Positions 9,602 to 17,983 of a stretch of 64,000 bases of DNA are shown one piece after another (position 1 is the stretch's first letter; each line of letters starts with the position of its first letter). The position numbers and the translations under genes are program-made. The notes beneath the pieces are model-generated. The model saw only the letters and a list, made by a program, of their open reading frames with translations, was not told the DNA's origin and did no database searches. This DNA comes from an uncultured Pelagibacteraceae bacterium (lineage in GTDB: Bacteria; Pseudomonadota; Alphaproteobacteria; Pelagibacterales; Pelagibacteraceae). The DNA is taken from contig CABYZW010000002.1 in assembly GCA_902523615.1 (NCBI GenBank), positions 34,808 to 98,807 of the forward strand, in the 5' to 3' direction.

Positions 9602-10756
9602 TTAAATAAATTTTTTTAATATGCTGTCGACTTCATCTATTGATAAATTAATATCTCCATCTGAATCTCTTTTTCTTTCTACGCTTTGTGTTTCTAATAA
9701 ATGATAATTTAAACAATTAACTTCAGAAATTTTTTTATATATCTCATTTGAATAGGAGTAAGGCCTTATCTCTAAAACATTAGTTTTGGATTTACAAAAA
9801 ACTAAATTAGCAAATCCTGCGCCGTGCACACCTAAAATACATTCTGCATTTTTAAATAGATAAACTTTCTCAAAAAAATTTAGATCTTTTAATTTATAAT
9901 ATGTAAAACCTTTTTTATTTAGATAATCAAAAACTTCCTCATTATTAATTATTTGATTGTGATTATATGAAGAATCGGTTCGATCTATAAAAACTTTTTT
10001 ATTTGCATTAAATTTTTTCTCACAATTTAAGAAAACATTTCTTAACCAAGGAATAATCCATTTGGGTAAATTTTTATTTTGCTCGAGTATCGTTCCCTCA
10101 TAATAATATGGATGATCAACAATAAAAAGTTCTTCTGCTTGGATATGTCTAAATTTTTTACTGTCGATTAATTTATCCTTACTAATACCTAAAAAATTTA
10201 GCGTTTCACTTTGGAATGAATTGATTGAGGGTACATAAAAGTAATCTAAATCGTCTAAACGGTAATTTTCTGAATACATCTTGAGTTTTGGCAGAATTTC
10301 TAAAATCCAATGACTGTAATTATTTCCACTCGCTCCTTGAACAACACTTAACATTTTACCCTTATAATTTTTTTTTTTTCTTGGCGTCCCCTTTTTTAAA
10401 ACCACGTTATATGAAGCATCCAATAGATTACCTGAAACTTGTTGATAAGAAATTTGACCTAATAACATATTTTCACTTATGATAGCTACATTTTCATTAT
10501 AGTCTGTATAAATTCTGCCATTTTTAATTTTGTATGTATAATAGTTTTTTTTTTCAGGTAAATCTGCTTGAAGATTAGGAATTATTTTTTTTTCTAAATT
10601 ATCTAAATTATTTAAGTCTAATTTTAATTTTATTTCACCATAAAATAATTTGAAAATAAATTGAAATACTTTTTTAAAACAGTTTTGTAAAAATTTATTT
10701 AATTTCATAATTGTTAATTTTATTAACTTTGATAATCTCATCATCAGAATGAACAC
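9602..10756 (-). CDS. Glycosyltransferase family 61-like (DUF563) protein
   Basis: NYSHWILEILPKLKMYSENY, FIDRTDSS, LGVHGAGFANLVFCKSKTNVLEIRPYSYSNEIYKKIS motifs typical of GT61; true start may be MKLNKFLQN. Confidence 0.8.
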   Translation of the reverse strand: MFILMMRLSKLIKLTIMKLNKFLQNCFKKVFQFIFKLFYGEIKLKLDLNNLDNLEKKIIPNLQADLPEKKNYYTYKIKNGRIYTDYNENVAIISENMLLGQISYQQVSGNLLDASYNVVLKKGTPRKKKNYKGKMLSVVQGASGNNYSHWILEILPKLKMYSENYRLDDLDYFYVPSINSFQSETLNFLGISKDKLIDSKKFRHIQAEELFIVDHPYYYEGTILEQNKNLPKWIIPWLRNVFLNCEKKFNANKKVFIDRTDSSYNHNQIINNEEVFDYLNKKGFTYYKLKDLNFFEKVYLFKNAECILGVHGAGFANLVFCKSKTNVLEIRPYSYSNEIYKKISEVNCLNYHLLETQSVERKRDSDGDINLSIDEVDSILKKFI

Positions 10757-11123
10757 TATTAATAAAATTAGCTAAAACAGATTTTTTCTTGTTAGTAGTA
10801 AAAGAAAACCACACACCTGGTGGAATTAATAAAACTCCATGATTGTTCTTATTCAAAGTAAAATCATTTTCCTTATTAAAAGTCTTTGATTTTTTTCTTC
10901 CATCTATCAACTTAAATTTCACCTCTCCAAAACATACTGTCATTATGGATGTGTTTTTTTTGTGTAAAATCCAACCTTTTCTTTTTTTAAAGTTAATTTC
11001 ATTAAAGTAAATTTCTCCAAATTTAGAATAAAAACTATTTTTTTTTGATATAAATTTTAATAGATCACCCTTATTATTTTTAAAAATATTTAATTTAATT
11101 TTTTTAACTCCACTTATTTTCAT
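10695..11123 (-). CDS. Cupin-like protein related to dTDP-4-dehydrorhamnose 3,5-epimerase/WxcM
   Basis: 142 aa; GEIYFNEINFKKRKGWILHKKNTSIMTVCFGEVKFKLIDGRKK...LLIPPGVWFSFTT resembles RmlC-like cupins; in cluster with rfbG/rfbF. Confidence 0.65.
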   Translation of the reverse strand: MKISGVKKIKLNIFKNNKGDLLKFISKKNSFYSKFGEIYFNEINFKKRKGWILHKKNTSIMTVCFGEVKFKLIDGRKKSKTFNKENDFTLNKNNHGVLLIPPGVWFSFTTNKKKSVLANFINSVHSDDEIIKVNKINNYEIK

Positions 11124-12177
11124 TCATATATCCAAGAATTTGGTTAATAGTTACTTTATATGGGTCCTTTTTATGTCTTAGAACATCTTTGTACCATTCT
11201 GTTGTGATTTTGACTCCATTTTTCACTGAATAAGTTGGGTTCCAATTTAAATTTTTTTTAGCTTTTTTAATATCTAATTGTAGATTCTTTTGTTCATAAT
11301 ATTTAATTTTTTTATTATATCTAATTTTTCCACTACCCCAGAATGAAATAACATACTCAATTATTTCTTTAACACTTTTTACTGAATTGTTTTTTGTACC
11401 AAAATTCCACGCATCAGAATATTTGTTAGGTTTAAAATATTGCTTCTTAGCTAAAATTAAATACCCTCTTAGAGGCTCTAAAACATGTTGCCAAGGTCTA
11501 TTAAATTTTGGATTCCTTAAGTAAATTGATTTACCACTTAGAAGTGATTTAATACCATCTGGTATTAATCTATTAGCTGACCAATCACCTCCTCCAATAA
11601 CATTTCCTGCTCTGGCACTAGAGATACCACACTTTCTTTTGTTCTTAAAAAAACTTTCTCTATAAGCTCTAATTATCAACTCTGAGGAAGATTTTGAGAC
11701 ACTGTAAGGATCTATGCCACCTAACTCATCATTTTCTTTGTACCTAGTAAGTTTACCGACATTTTCATAGCATTTGTCAGATGTAATCATTACAACTGAT
11801 TTTATAAATTTATAATTCTTTGAGGCCTCTAGAATATTAAGAGTGCCTCCTACATTTACATCAATAGTTTTATGAGGTCTTAAATATGATTCAATAATCA
11901 AAGGTTGTGCAGCTAAGTGAAAAATAATTGCAGGTCTAGACTTAGCTATAAATCTATCTAATTTTTTTTTATCTCTAATATCAAAAATTCCAAGTTTTAT
12001 TTTCTTTTTAAGTTTTAATTTGTAAAATAAATTTTTATTTTGATTAGGACTGAATCCTGTTCCATAAACTTTTGCTCCCATTTGTAAAAGCCAACAGCAC
12101 AACCAAGAGCCCTTAAATCCAGTAGCGCCAGTAACAAGAATTTTTTTATTTTTGTAAAAATTATTCATTTTTTCCAT
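11104..12177 (-). CDS. rfbG: CDP-glucose 4,6-dehydratase
   Basis: 357 aa SDR: VTGATGFKGSWLCCWLLQMGAKVYG, YSVSKSSSELIIRAYRESFF, ARAGNVIGGGDWSANRLIPD. Confidence 0.92.
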   Translation of the reverse strand: MEKMNNFYKNKKILVTGATGFKGSWLCCWLLQMGAKVYGTGFSPNQNKNLFYKLKLKKKIKLGIFDIRDKKKLDRFIAKSRPAIIFHLAAQPLIIESYLRPHKTIDVNVGGTLNILEASKNYKFIKSVVMITSDKCYENVGKLTRYKENDELGGIDPYSVSKSSSELIIRAYRESFFKNKRKCGISSARAGNVIGGGDWSANRLIPDGIKSLLSGKSIYLRNPKFNRPWQHVLEPLRGYLILAKKQYFKPNKYSDAWNFGTKNNSVKSVKEIIEYVISFWGSGKIRYNKKIKYYEQKNLQLDIKKAKKNLNWNPTYSVKNGVKITTEWYKDVLRHKKDPYKVTINQILGYMNENKWS

Positions 12178-12866
12178 AATAATTGATTGTTTTTGAACAT
12201 TTTATCTAATTCTATCTTGTCTCTTAAATTATCCATACATTTCCAGAAACCTTCGTGTTTAAATGCCATAAGATTTTCGTTATTAACTAATTTTTCTAAT
12301 GGTTCTCTCTCAAATAAAATATTGTCATCTTTAATATAATCAAAAACTTTTGTATTTAGTATAAAAAACCCTCCATTAATCCACCCAACTTTCGCTTGAG
12401 ATTTTTCTTCAAATTTAATTACTTTTTCCTCATTAATTTCTAGCTCTCCAAATCTTACAGGAGGGTGTACTGCGGTTACAGTAGCTATTTTTTTATGTTT
12501 CATATGAAATTTTACTAATTCATTTAGGTTTACATCACACAATCCATCACCGTATGTCATAAAAAAATTCTCTTTATCTTTTATTAAAGACTTTAACCTA
12601 AGTATTCTTCCTCCTGTCATAGTTTTTTCACCAGTATCTACAATTTTAAGATTTTTAAATTCTTTAGAATTTTTATAATAATCAATTATTATTTCTTTTT
12701 TATATCCAGCAGCAACTATAAAATCATTAAAATTATAGGATTTAAAAATTCTTATAATATGACTTAAGATTGGCTCATCACCGATTTTAACCATAGGCTT
12801 CGGGATTGTATTTGTATATTCTGCTAATCTAGTGCCAAAACCACCTGCTAAAATGACTACTTTCAT
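12165..12866 (-). CDS. rfbF: Glucose-1-phosphate cytidylyltransferase
   Basis: VVILAGGFGTRLAEYTNTIPKPMVKIGDEPILSHI nucleotidyltransferase signature; MTYGDGLCDVNL; VTAVHPPVRFGEL. Confidence 0.92.
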   Translation of the reverse strand: MKVVILAGGFGTRLAEYTNTIPKPMVKIGDEPILSHIIRIFKSYNFNDFIVAAGYKKEIIIDYYKNSKEFKNLKIVDTGEKTMTGGRILRLKSLIKDKENFFMTYGDGLCDVNLNELVKFHMKHKKIATVTAVHPPVRFGELEINEEKVIKFEEKSQAKVGWINGGFFILNTKVFDYIKDDNILFEREPLEKLVNNENLMAFKHEGFWKCMDNLRDKIELDKMFKNNQLLWKK

Positions 12867-12941
12867 AAATTATTTTAAATAGTTATATAAATATAATATT
12901 TTGTCTATATCATACGAAATAATTAAATTGAAAAGAAAAAA

Positions 12942-13043
12942 ATGGATTTCAAACATTTAATCAATTGTTCCTTACAAAATTCTGTAATTTTTTTTTTTAT
13001 AATTATTTTTGTCATTTTACTAATTTTAACATTCGTATTATAA
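12942..13043 (+). CDS. Putative 33-aa single-TM small protein
   Basis: MDFKHLINCSLQNSVIFFFIIIFVILLILTFVL, ending 3 nt before the thioesterase ATG; hydrophobic C-terminus; no homology evidence. Confidence 0.3.
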   Translation: MDFKHLINCSLQNSVIFFFIIIFVILLILTFVL

Positions 13044-13046
13044 AAA

Positions 13047-13451
13047 ATGATGACAACTAAATTTGAACAAATTAGTTTGAAACCCGGATTTATGAAACAT
13101 AATGGTGGTGTAATGTTTAGAAATATTTCGGAAATTGAGTACGAATTCAAATCAACTATTAATGAAAATCATTTAAATGCAGCTGGCATTACACATGGAG
13201 GATATTTGTCTGCTTTAGTAGATGCTGGTGCTGGCACAGCTGCGCATAGATCTGCTGAGAATGCACCCTGTGTAACAATATCTTTAGATTTAAAGTTTAT
13301 TGGCGCTTCAAAGTTAGGAGATGAGATAATTGGCAACGTAAAAATTCTTAAAAAAACAAAAACACTTGTCTTCTTATTTTGTGAACTTAAATGCAGTAAT
13401 AAAATAATCACATCTGCGTCTGGTGTTTGGAAAATTTTAAAAAAACTATAA
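13047..13451 (+). CDS. PaaI-family hotdog thioesterase
   Basis: 134 aa; NAAGITHGGYLSALVDAGAGTAA, VTISLDLKFIGASKLGDEI hotdog-fold motifs. Confidence 0.82.
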   Translation: MMTTKFEQISLKPGFMKHNGGVMFRNISEIEYEFKSTINENHLNAAGITHGGYLSALVDAGAGTAAHRSAENAPCVTISLDLKFIGASKLGDEIIGNVKILKKTKTLVFLFCELKCSNKIITSASGVWKILKKL

Positions 13452-13623
13452 TTATTTCTTTCCAATTATTGTTTTTTAATTTTAATTATTTATGCTAAAA
13501 TATTCTTCTATTAATCAGAATGAGAACTTTTTGCGATCCGATTCGGTCATGTTTTAGTCTATATTTGTTCTTTAGCACTAACTACATCTGGTAGGTAAAA
13601 ATTTAAATACACTAATAATAGAA

Positions 13624-16104
13624 ATGATAACAAATAAAATTAATGCTGTTTTAGGGCCTACAAATACTGGTAAAACACATTTAGCTATAGAGACCATGCT
13701 ATCATTTGATAGTGGAATGATAGGCTTTCCCTTAAGATTATTAGCACGTGAAGTTTATGATAAAATAATTAAAAAAATCGCTTTAGATAAAGTTGCATTA
13801 ATAACTGGTGAGGAAAAAATTATCCCAAATAATGCAAAATATTTCTTATGTACCGTTGAATCTATGCCAATCAACAAACAATTAGATTTTGTTGCTATAG
13901 ATGAAATCCAAATGTGTGCAGATCATGAAAGAGGTCATATTTTTACAGATAGATTATTAAATTTAAGAGGTAATAAACTAACAATGTTTATGGGATCAAG
14001 CACTATTAAAAATATTATCTCAAGATTAAATGATGATATTGAGTTTTTTAATAAAAACAGATTATCTAAACTTTCTTATTCAGGTTATAAAAAAATTTCT
14101 AGAATTAATAGAAAGACTGCTGTAATAGCGTTTTCAGCTGAGGAAGTTTATGCTATAGCCGAATTAATAAGAAGACAAAAAGGAGGAGCTGCAATTGTAA
14201 TGGGATCTTTAAGTCCTAAAACAAGAAATGCCCAAGTTCAATTATACCAGTCTGGTGATGTTGATTTTTTAGTTGCTACTGATGCAATTGGTATGGGTAT
14301 AAATATGGATCTTGATAGTGTTTATTTTTCAAATTTAAAAAAATTTGACGGTAAAAAATTAAGAAAATTGAACTTATCTGAAATAGGACAAATAGCAGGG
14401 AGAGCAGGTAGATACTTAAATGATGGAAGTTTCGGCATTACAGGGGAGTGTAAGGAAATAAACGCTGATGAGGTTGATCTACTAGAAAATCACAAGTTTG
14501 AAGAGGTCAAATCTATATTTTGGAGAAATACGAATTTAAATTTTAACAATCCTCAAGCTCTGATAAAATCGTTAGACGAAAAACCAAAAGAAAATTGGTT
14601 AAGAAAAATTCATGAATGCGAAGATGAAAAAGCTCTCAAATATTTTATAAATTATAAGAATTTTAATAATATCGAATTAAATAAATATACATTAAGTCTT
14701 TTATGGGAATGTTGTCAAATACCAGATTTTGTGAAAAAAACTTTTGGAAATCATTATCAAGTCATAGAAAGTGTTTTTAGACATTTGAATAGCAAAAAAG
14801 GTAAAATTTCAGACGAATTTATGCGCCTTCAATTAATAAAACTAGATAAATTGCAGGGAAATGTAGATTCTTTATCAAATAGAATTGCAAATGTAAGGAC
14901 TTGGTCATATGTTTCAAATAAAAATAATTGGATAGAAAATCAAGACTATTGGATAGAAAAAACTAAATTATTAGAAGATAAACTTTCAGACAGACTTCAT
15001 GCAGAGCTTACAAAAACATTTATTGATAAAAGAGCTAGTATTCTTGCTCGAGGTTTAAAACAAGATATGGAATTCAATACAAAAATTTCAAAAAATAACG
15101 AAGTAATTATTGATGAACAGTTTATAGGTAAAATAAAAGGTCTTAAACTAGAGCTTGATCTAAAAAAAGGAGCTCTTGAAACCGATATCAAATCTCTCAA
15201 AAAGGCGGCAAGACAAACTGTGAGCCCTGAATTAGAGAAAAGAATTCAAATTATAATTGATACTGGGCTAATAAAACTTAATGATGATTTTAAAATTTAT
15301 TGGGATGAATATGCGATAGCAAGATTGATATCTGGAAGAGATTACCTTAATCCAAACTTAGAATTAATAGTTGATGATATGCTTGAACAAAATCAAAAAA
15401 AAAAATTGGATAATTATTTAAAAAAATGGTTAAAAGATAAAATTAATACAATATTAAAAAGCCTTATTGATTTAAAGGATTTAAAAGAAAAAAACTCTTC
15501 TGTTAAGGCATTAGCATACCAGATTTATGAAAACAATGGGGTATTAAAAAGAGATCAAGTTTCAAATTACCTTAAAAATTTAGAACAAAATGAAAGAAAA
15601 ATTCTTAGAGAACTTGGTGTAAAATTTGGAAGATACCATGTTTTTTTACATAAACTAATTAAACCCGAAGCTGTATCTTTAAGAACTTTGTTGTGGAAAA
15701 ATTATCATCAAAAATATTTTGATTTAAAACCTCCAACTTATGGCTTGAACTTTGTAGATGGTAAAAAAATTCAAAACAGGTATTTTATGCTTCTTTGTGG
15801 TTTCGAAAGATTTGATAATGTTTATGTAAGAGTCGATATATTAGAGAGACTTTTTGTACAAATTATAAATTCAGAAACTATGAATAAAAAAGAAATAAAA
15901 ATGACTTCTGAAATGTTAAATTTGCTTGGATGTAGTAAAGACAATTTTGTTAAACTTCTTAAAAATATGAATTATACAATTCAGGAGAAAAACAATGAAG
16001 TTTTTTTTAAATATTTGCCAAAAAAAAGAAACAAAAAAAAATTTGACAAAAAAATTTCCAAAGAAAGTCCATTTGGCATTCTGAAAGATCTTAATTTAAG
16101 TTAA
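13624..16104 (+). CDS. Suv3-like superfamily-2 RNA helicase
   Basis: 826 aa; GPTNTGKTHLA (Walker A), DEIQMCAD, VATDAIGMGINMDL, QIAGRAGR motif VI; matches the mitochondrial-SUV3-like family of alphaproteobacteria. Confidence 0.88.
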   Translation: MITNKINAVLGPTNTGKTHLAIETMLSFDSGMIGFPLRLLAREVYDKIIKKIALDKVALITGEEKIIPNNAKYFLCTVESMPINKQLDFVAIDEIQMCADHERGHIFTDRLLNLRGNKLTMFMGSSTIKNIISRLNDDIEFFNKNRLSKLSYSGYKKISRINRKTAVIAFSAEEVYAIAELIRRQKGGAAIVMGSLSPKTRNAQVQLYQSGDVDFLVATDAIGMGINMDLDSVYFSNLKKFDGKKLRKLNLSEIGQIAGRAGRYLNDGSFGITGECKEINADEVDLLENHKFEEVKSIFWRNTNLNFNNPQALIKSLDEKPKENWLRKIHECEDEKALKYFINYKNFNNIELNKYTLSLLWECCQIPDFVKKTFGNHYQVIESVFRHLNSKKGKISDEFMRLQLIKLDKLQGNVDSLSNRIANVRTWSYVSNKNNWIENQDYWIEKTKLLEDKLSDRLHAELTKTFIDKRASILARGLKQDMEFNTKISKNNEVIIDEQFIGKIKGLKLELDLKKGALETDIKSLKKAARQTVSPELEKRIQIIIDTGLIKLNDDFKIYWDEYAIARLISGRDYLNPNLELIVDDMLEQNQKKKLDNYLKKWLKDKINTILKSLIDLKDLKEKNSSVKALAYQIYENNGVLKRDQVSNYLKNLEQNERKILRELGVKFGRYHVFLHKLIKPEAVSLRTLLWKNYHQKYFDLKPPTYGLNFVDGKKIQNRYFMLLCGFERFDNVYVRVDILERLFVQIINSETMNKKEIKMTSEMLNLLGCSKDNFVKLLKNMNYTIQEKNNEVFFKYLPKKRNKKKFDKKISKESPFGILKDLNLS

Positions 16105-16109
16105 TTAAT

Positions 16110-16526
16110 ATGTTTTTTAAAAAAAAAGATAATGTGGAAGAAAACAAGTATCTCGTTAAAATCGCAGCGTTACTGATTCATGCTGCTAAAATTGATGAAA
16201 ATTATTCAACTATTGAGGAAAAAATTATAAAGCAAACCCTAATAGAGATTGGTGCAGAAAATAAAAATATTGATGAACTTATTGAAGATGCTAAAAAATT
16301 AGAGGCAAATAATAATCAGATTTTAGAATTTACTAGAGAAGTAAAAAACATGAGCGAAACAAACAAGATTAAAATTGTAGAGACCTTATGGCGAATAATT
16401 TATTCAAATAAAGAGGCAGACATGTTCGAAACTAATCTTATGAGAAGGTTAGAAGGTTTGTTATACATCGACAGAAAAGTTATGGGAAATTTAAAAGATA
16501 AAATAAAAAGAGAAAATCAAAAATGA
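16110..16526 (+). CDS. TerB-like (tellurite-resistance TerB fold) protein
   Basis: 138 aa; [30 protein letters not shown]...[33 protein letters not shown], typical of alphaproteobacterial TerB-domain proteins. Confidence 0.72.
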   Translation: MFFKKKDNVEENKYLVKIAALLIHAAKIDENYSTIEEKIIKQTLIEIGAENKNIDELIEDAKKLEANNNQILEFTREVKNMSETNKIKIVETLWRIIYSNKEADMFETNLMRRLEGLLYIDRKVMGNLKDKIKRENQK

Positions 16527-16849
16527 CTTATATAGTAAATGATAAATGCATTAAGTGTAAATTAACAGATTGTGTAGACGTATGCCCAGTAGATTGTTTT
16601 TATGAAGGTAAAAATATGCTTGTAATTAAACCTGATGAGTGTATAGATTGTGGCGTTTGTGAACCAGAATGTCCTGTTGATGCAATAAAAGCTGACACAG
16701 AACCAGGCAGTGAAAAGTGGTTAGAAATTAATAAGAAATATTCTGAAATCTGGCCAAATATTGATAAAAAAAAAGATCCACCCGCGGATCATGAAAAATA
16801 TAAAGATGAGCAAAATAAGTTTGAAAAATATTTTAAAGAAAACATTTAA
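16523..16849 (+). CDS. fdxA: Ferredoxin, 7Fe (3Fe-4S/4Fe-4S)
   Basis: [29 protein letters not shown]...[16 protein letters not shown]. Confidence 0.95.
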   Translation: MTYIVNDKCIKCKLTDCVDVCPVDCFYEGKNMLVIKPDECIDCGVCEPECPVDAIKADTEPGSEKWLEINKKYSEIWPNIDKKKDPPADHEKYKDEQNKFEKYFKENI

Positions 16850-17657
16850 AAAAAAGACAAATAAAGTTAAAAAAAAAATAATTAAAAAAAAAGTTACTAA
16901 ATCTAAAAAGTTAAAAACTAAAAAAATAATAAAACATAAAATTAAAACTGCTCCAAAAAAAAAGATATCAAAAAAGGAAACTAAAATAGAAACAAAAGCA
17001 GATAATCTGAGAATTCCAAAAAATAATGAACTTAAACCTGAAATTAAGAAAGTAAAAAAACAAGAAACTGAAAAAAGAGAGTACAAAATCAAAGATTACG
17101 TCGTTTATCCAAAACACGGGGTTGGACAAATAACTGAATTTAAAAAAGTAAATATTGGAGGAATTGATGTTGAAACTTATGTAATTAATTTTGAAAAAGA
17201 CAAAGCTAATGGAATGGTGCCAGTCAATAAACAGTTACATCTTAGACCATTAGCCACTATAAATCAGGTAAATAAATGTATTTCTATTCTCAAAAGCAAG
17301 CCAAAGATAAAAAGATCAATGTGGAGCAGAAGAGCCCAAGAATATGAGTCAAAAATTTCTTCTGGAAAAATTTATGAATTGGCAGAGGTTGTTAGAGACT
17401 TAAACAAAGGTGATGATCTCATGGTTGATCAATCTTACAGTGAAAGACAGCTTTTTGAGAAAGCCTATGAGAGAATACTATCTGAGTTTAAAATAATTCT
17501 AAATGTTTCATTAGAGGATACACAAAAAAAACTAGATAAAGCGTTAAAGAGAAACCTAGATAACCAATCTAAAACTCAAACAATAGCTAAAACGACTCCA
17601 GCAAATGATACTGGTGACGAGCCTGTTTCTGATAACGATGAAAATTTAGAGGAATAA
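16806..17657 (+). CDS. CarD-family transcriptional regulator with Lys-rich N-terminal extension
   Basis: C-terminal part [48 protein letters not shown] is a CarD domain. Start uncertain (ORF 16761; MSKISLKN at 16806); overlaps the fdxA 3' end. Confidence 0.88.
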   Translation: MSKISLKNILKKTFKKKTNKVKKKIIKKKVTKSKKLKTKKIIKHKIKTAPKKKISKKETKIETKADNLRIPKNNELKPEIKKVKKQETEKREYKIKDYVVYPKHGVGQITEFKKVNIGGIDVETYVINFEKDKANGMVPVNKQLHLRPLATINQVNKCISILKSKPKIKRSMWSRRAQEYESKISSGKIYELAEVVRDLNKGDDLMVDQSYSERQLFEKAYERILSEFKIILNVSLEDTQKKLDKALKRNLDNQSKTQTIAKTTPANDTGDEPVSDNDENLEE

Positions 17658-17658
17658 A

Positions 17659-17698
17659 AAAAACGCCTCTCACACGTAACGTTATGAGAAGCGTTTTT
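17659..17698. terminator. Bidirectional intrinsic terminator between convergent carD and the basic peptide ORF
   Basis: AAAAACGC-c-TCTCA / loop / TGAGA-a-GCGTTTTT stem-loop with A-tract on one side and T-tract on the other. Confidence 0.85.
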
Positions 17699-17717
17699 AA
17701 TAAAGAATACTAAGTAA

Positions 17718-17795
17718 CTATCTTCTTCTTCTTTTCTTAGCTTTTTTCTTAGCTTTTTTCTTAGCCTTCTTTGCTTTTTTTCTTCTCTTAGGCAT
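17718..17795 (-). CDS. 25-aa histone-H1-tail-like basic peptide (MPKRRKKAKKAKKKAKKKAKKRRRR)
   Basis: Read on minus strand from CAT at 17793-17795 to TAG at 17718; upstream AAGGGAGCTAAAG-ATG is a well-spaced Shine-Dalgarno; downstream terminator. Confidence 0.75.
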   Translation of the reverse strand: MPKRRKKAKKAKKKAKKKAKKRRRR

Positions 17796-17812
17796 CTTTA
17801 GCTCCCTTTTTA

Positions 17813-17843
17813 GTTAAACGAATCAAAATGATTCGTGATTAAC
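17813..17843. promoter_or_regulatory. Inverted repeat upstream of the basic peptide ORF, holding two GANTC sites
   Basis: GTTAA a CGAATCA aaa TGATTCG tga TTAAC; 8-bp perfect arms ACGAATCA/TGATTCGT with 3-nt centre. Confidence 0.55.
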
Positions 17844-17983
17844 TTATTTTTATTTTTTTATATGCGTTATGTCAATTATTTAATTAAAGTTAAAAACTTA
17901 AAAAAAAATTAAAAAAAAAAAATTATTTTTTATGCTTAAAAAGTTAATGTTTATGCGCTTAATACTCGAATATTTAAACAAAT

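Noticed and set aside
12923-13150. Minus-strand 75-aa ORF
   Set aside because: Low-complexity AT-rich translation overlapping the thioesterase 5' end.
13169-13465. Minus-strand 98-aa ORF
   Set aside because: Antisense to the PaaI thioesterase.
16721-17092. Minus-strand hydrophobic 123-aa ORF
   Set aside because: Mirror of the Lys-rich carD N-terminus (AAA codons read as TTT/Phe), overlaps fdxA and carD; composition artefact.
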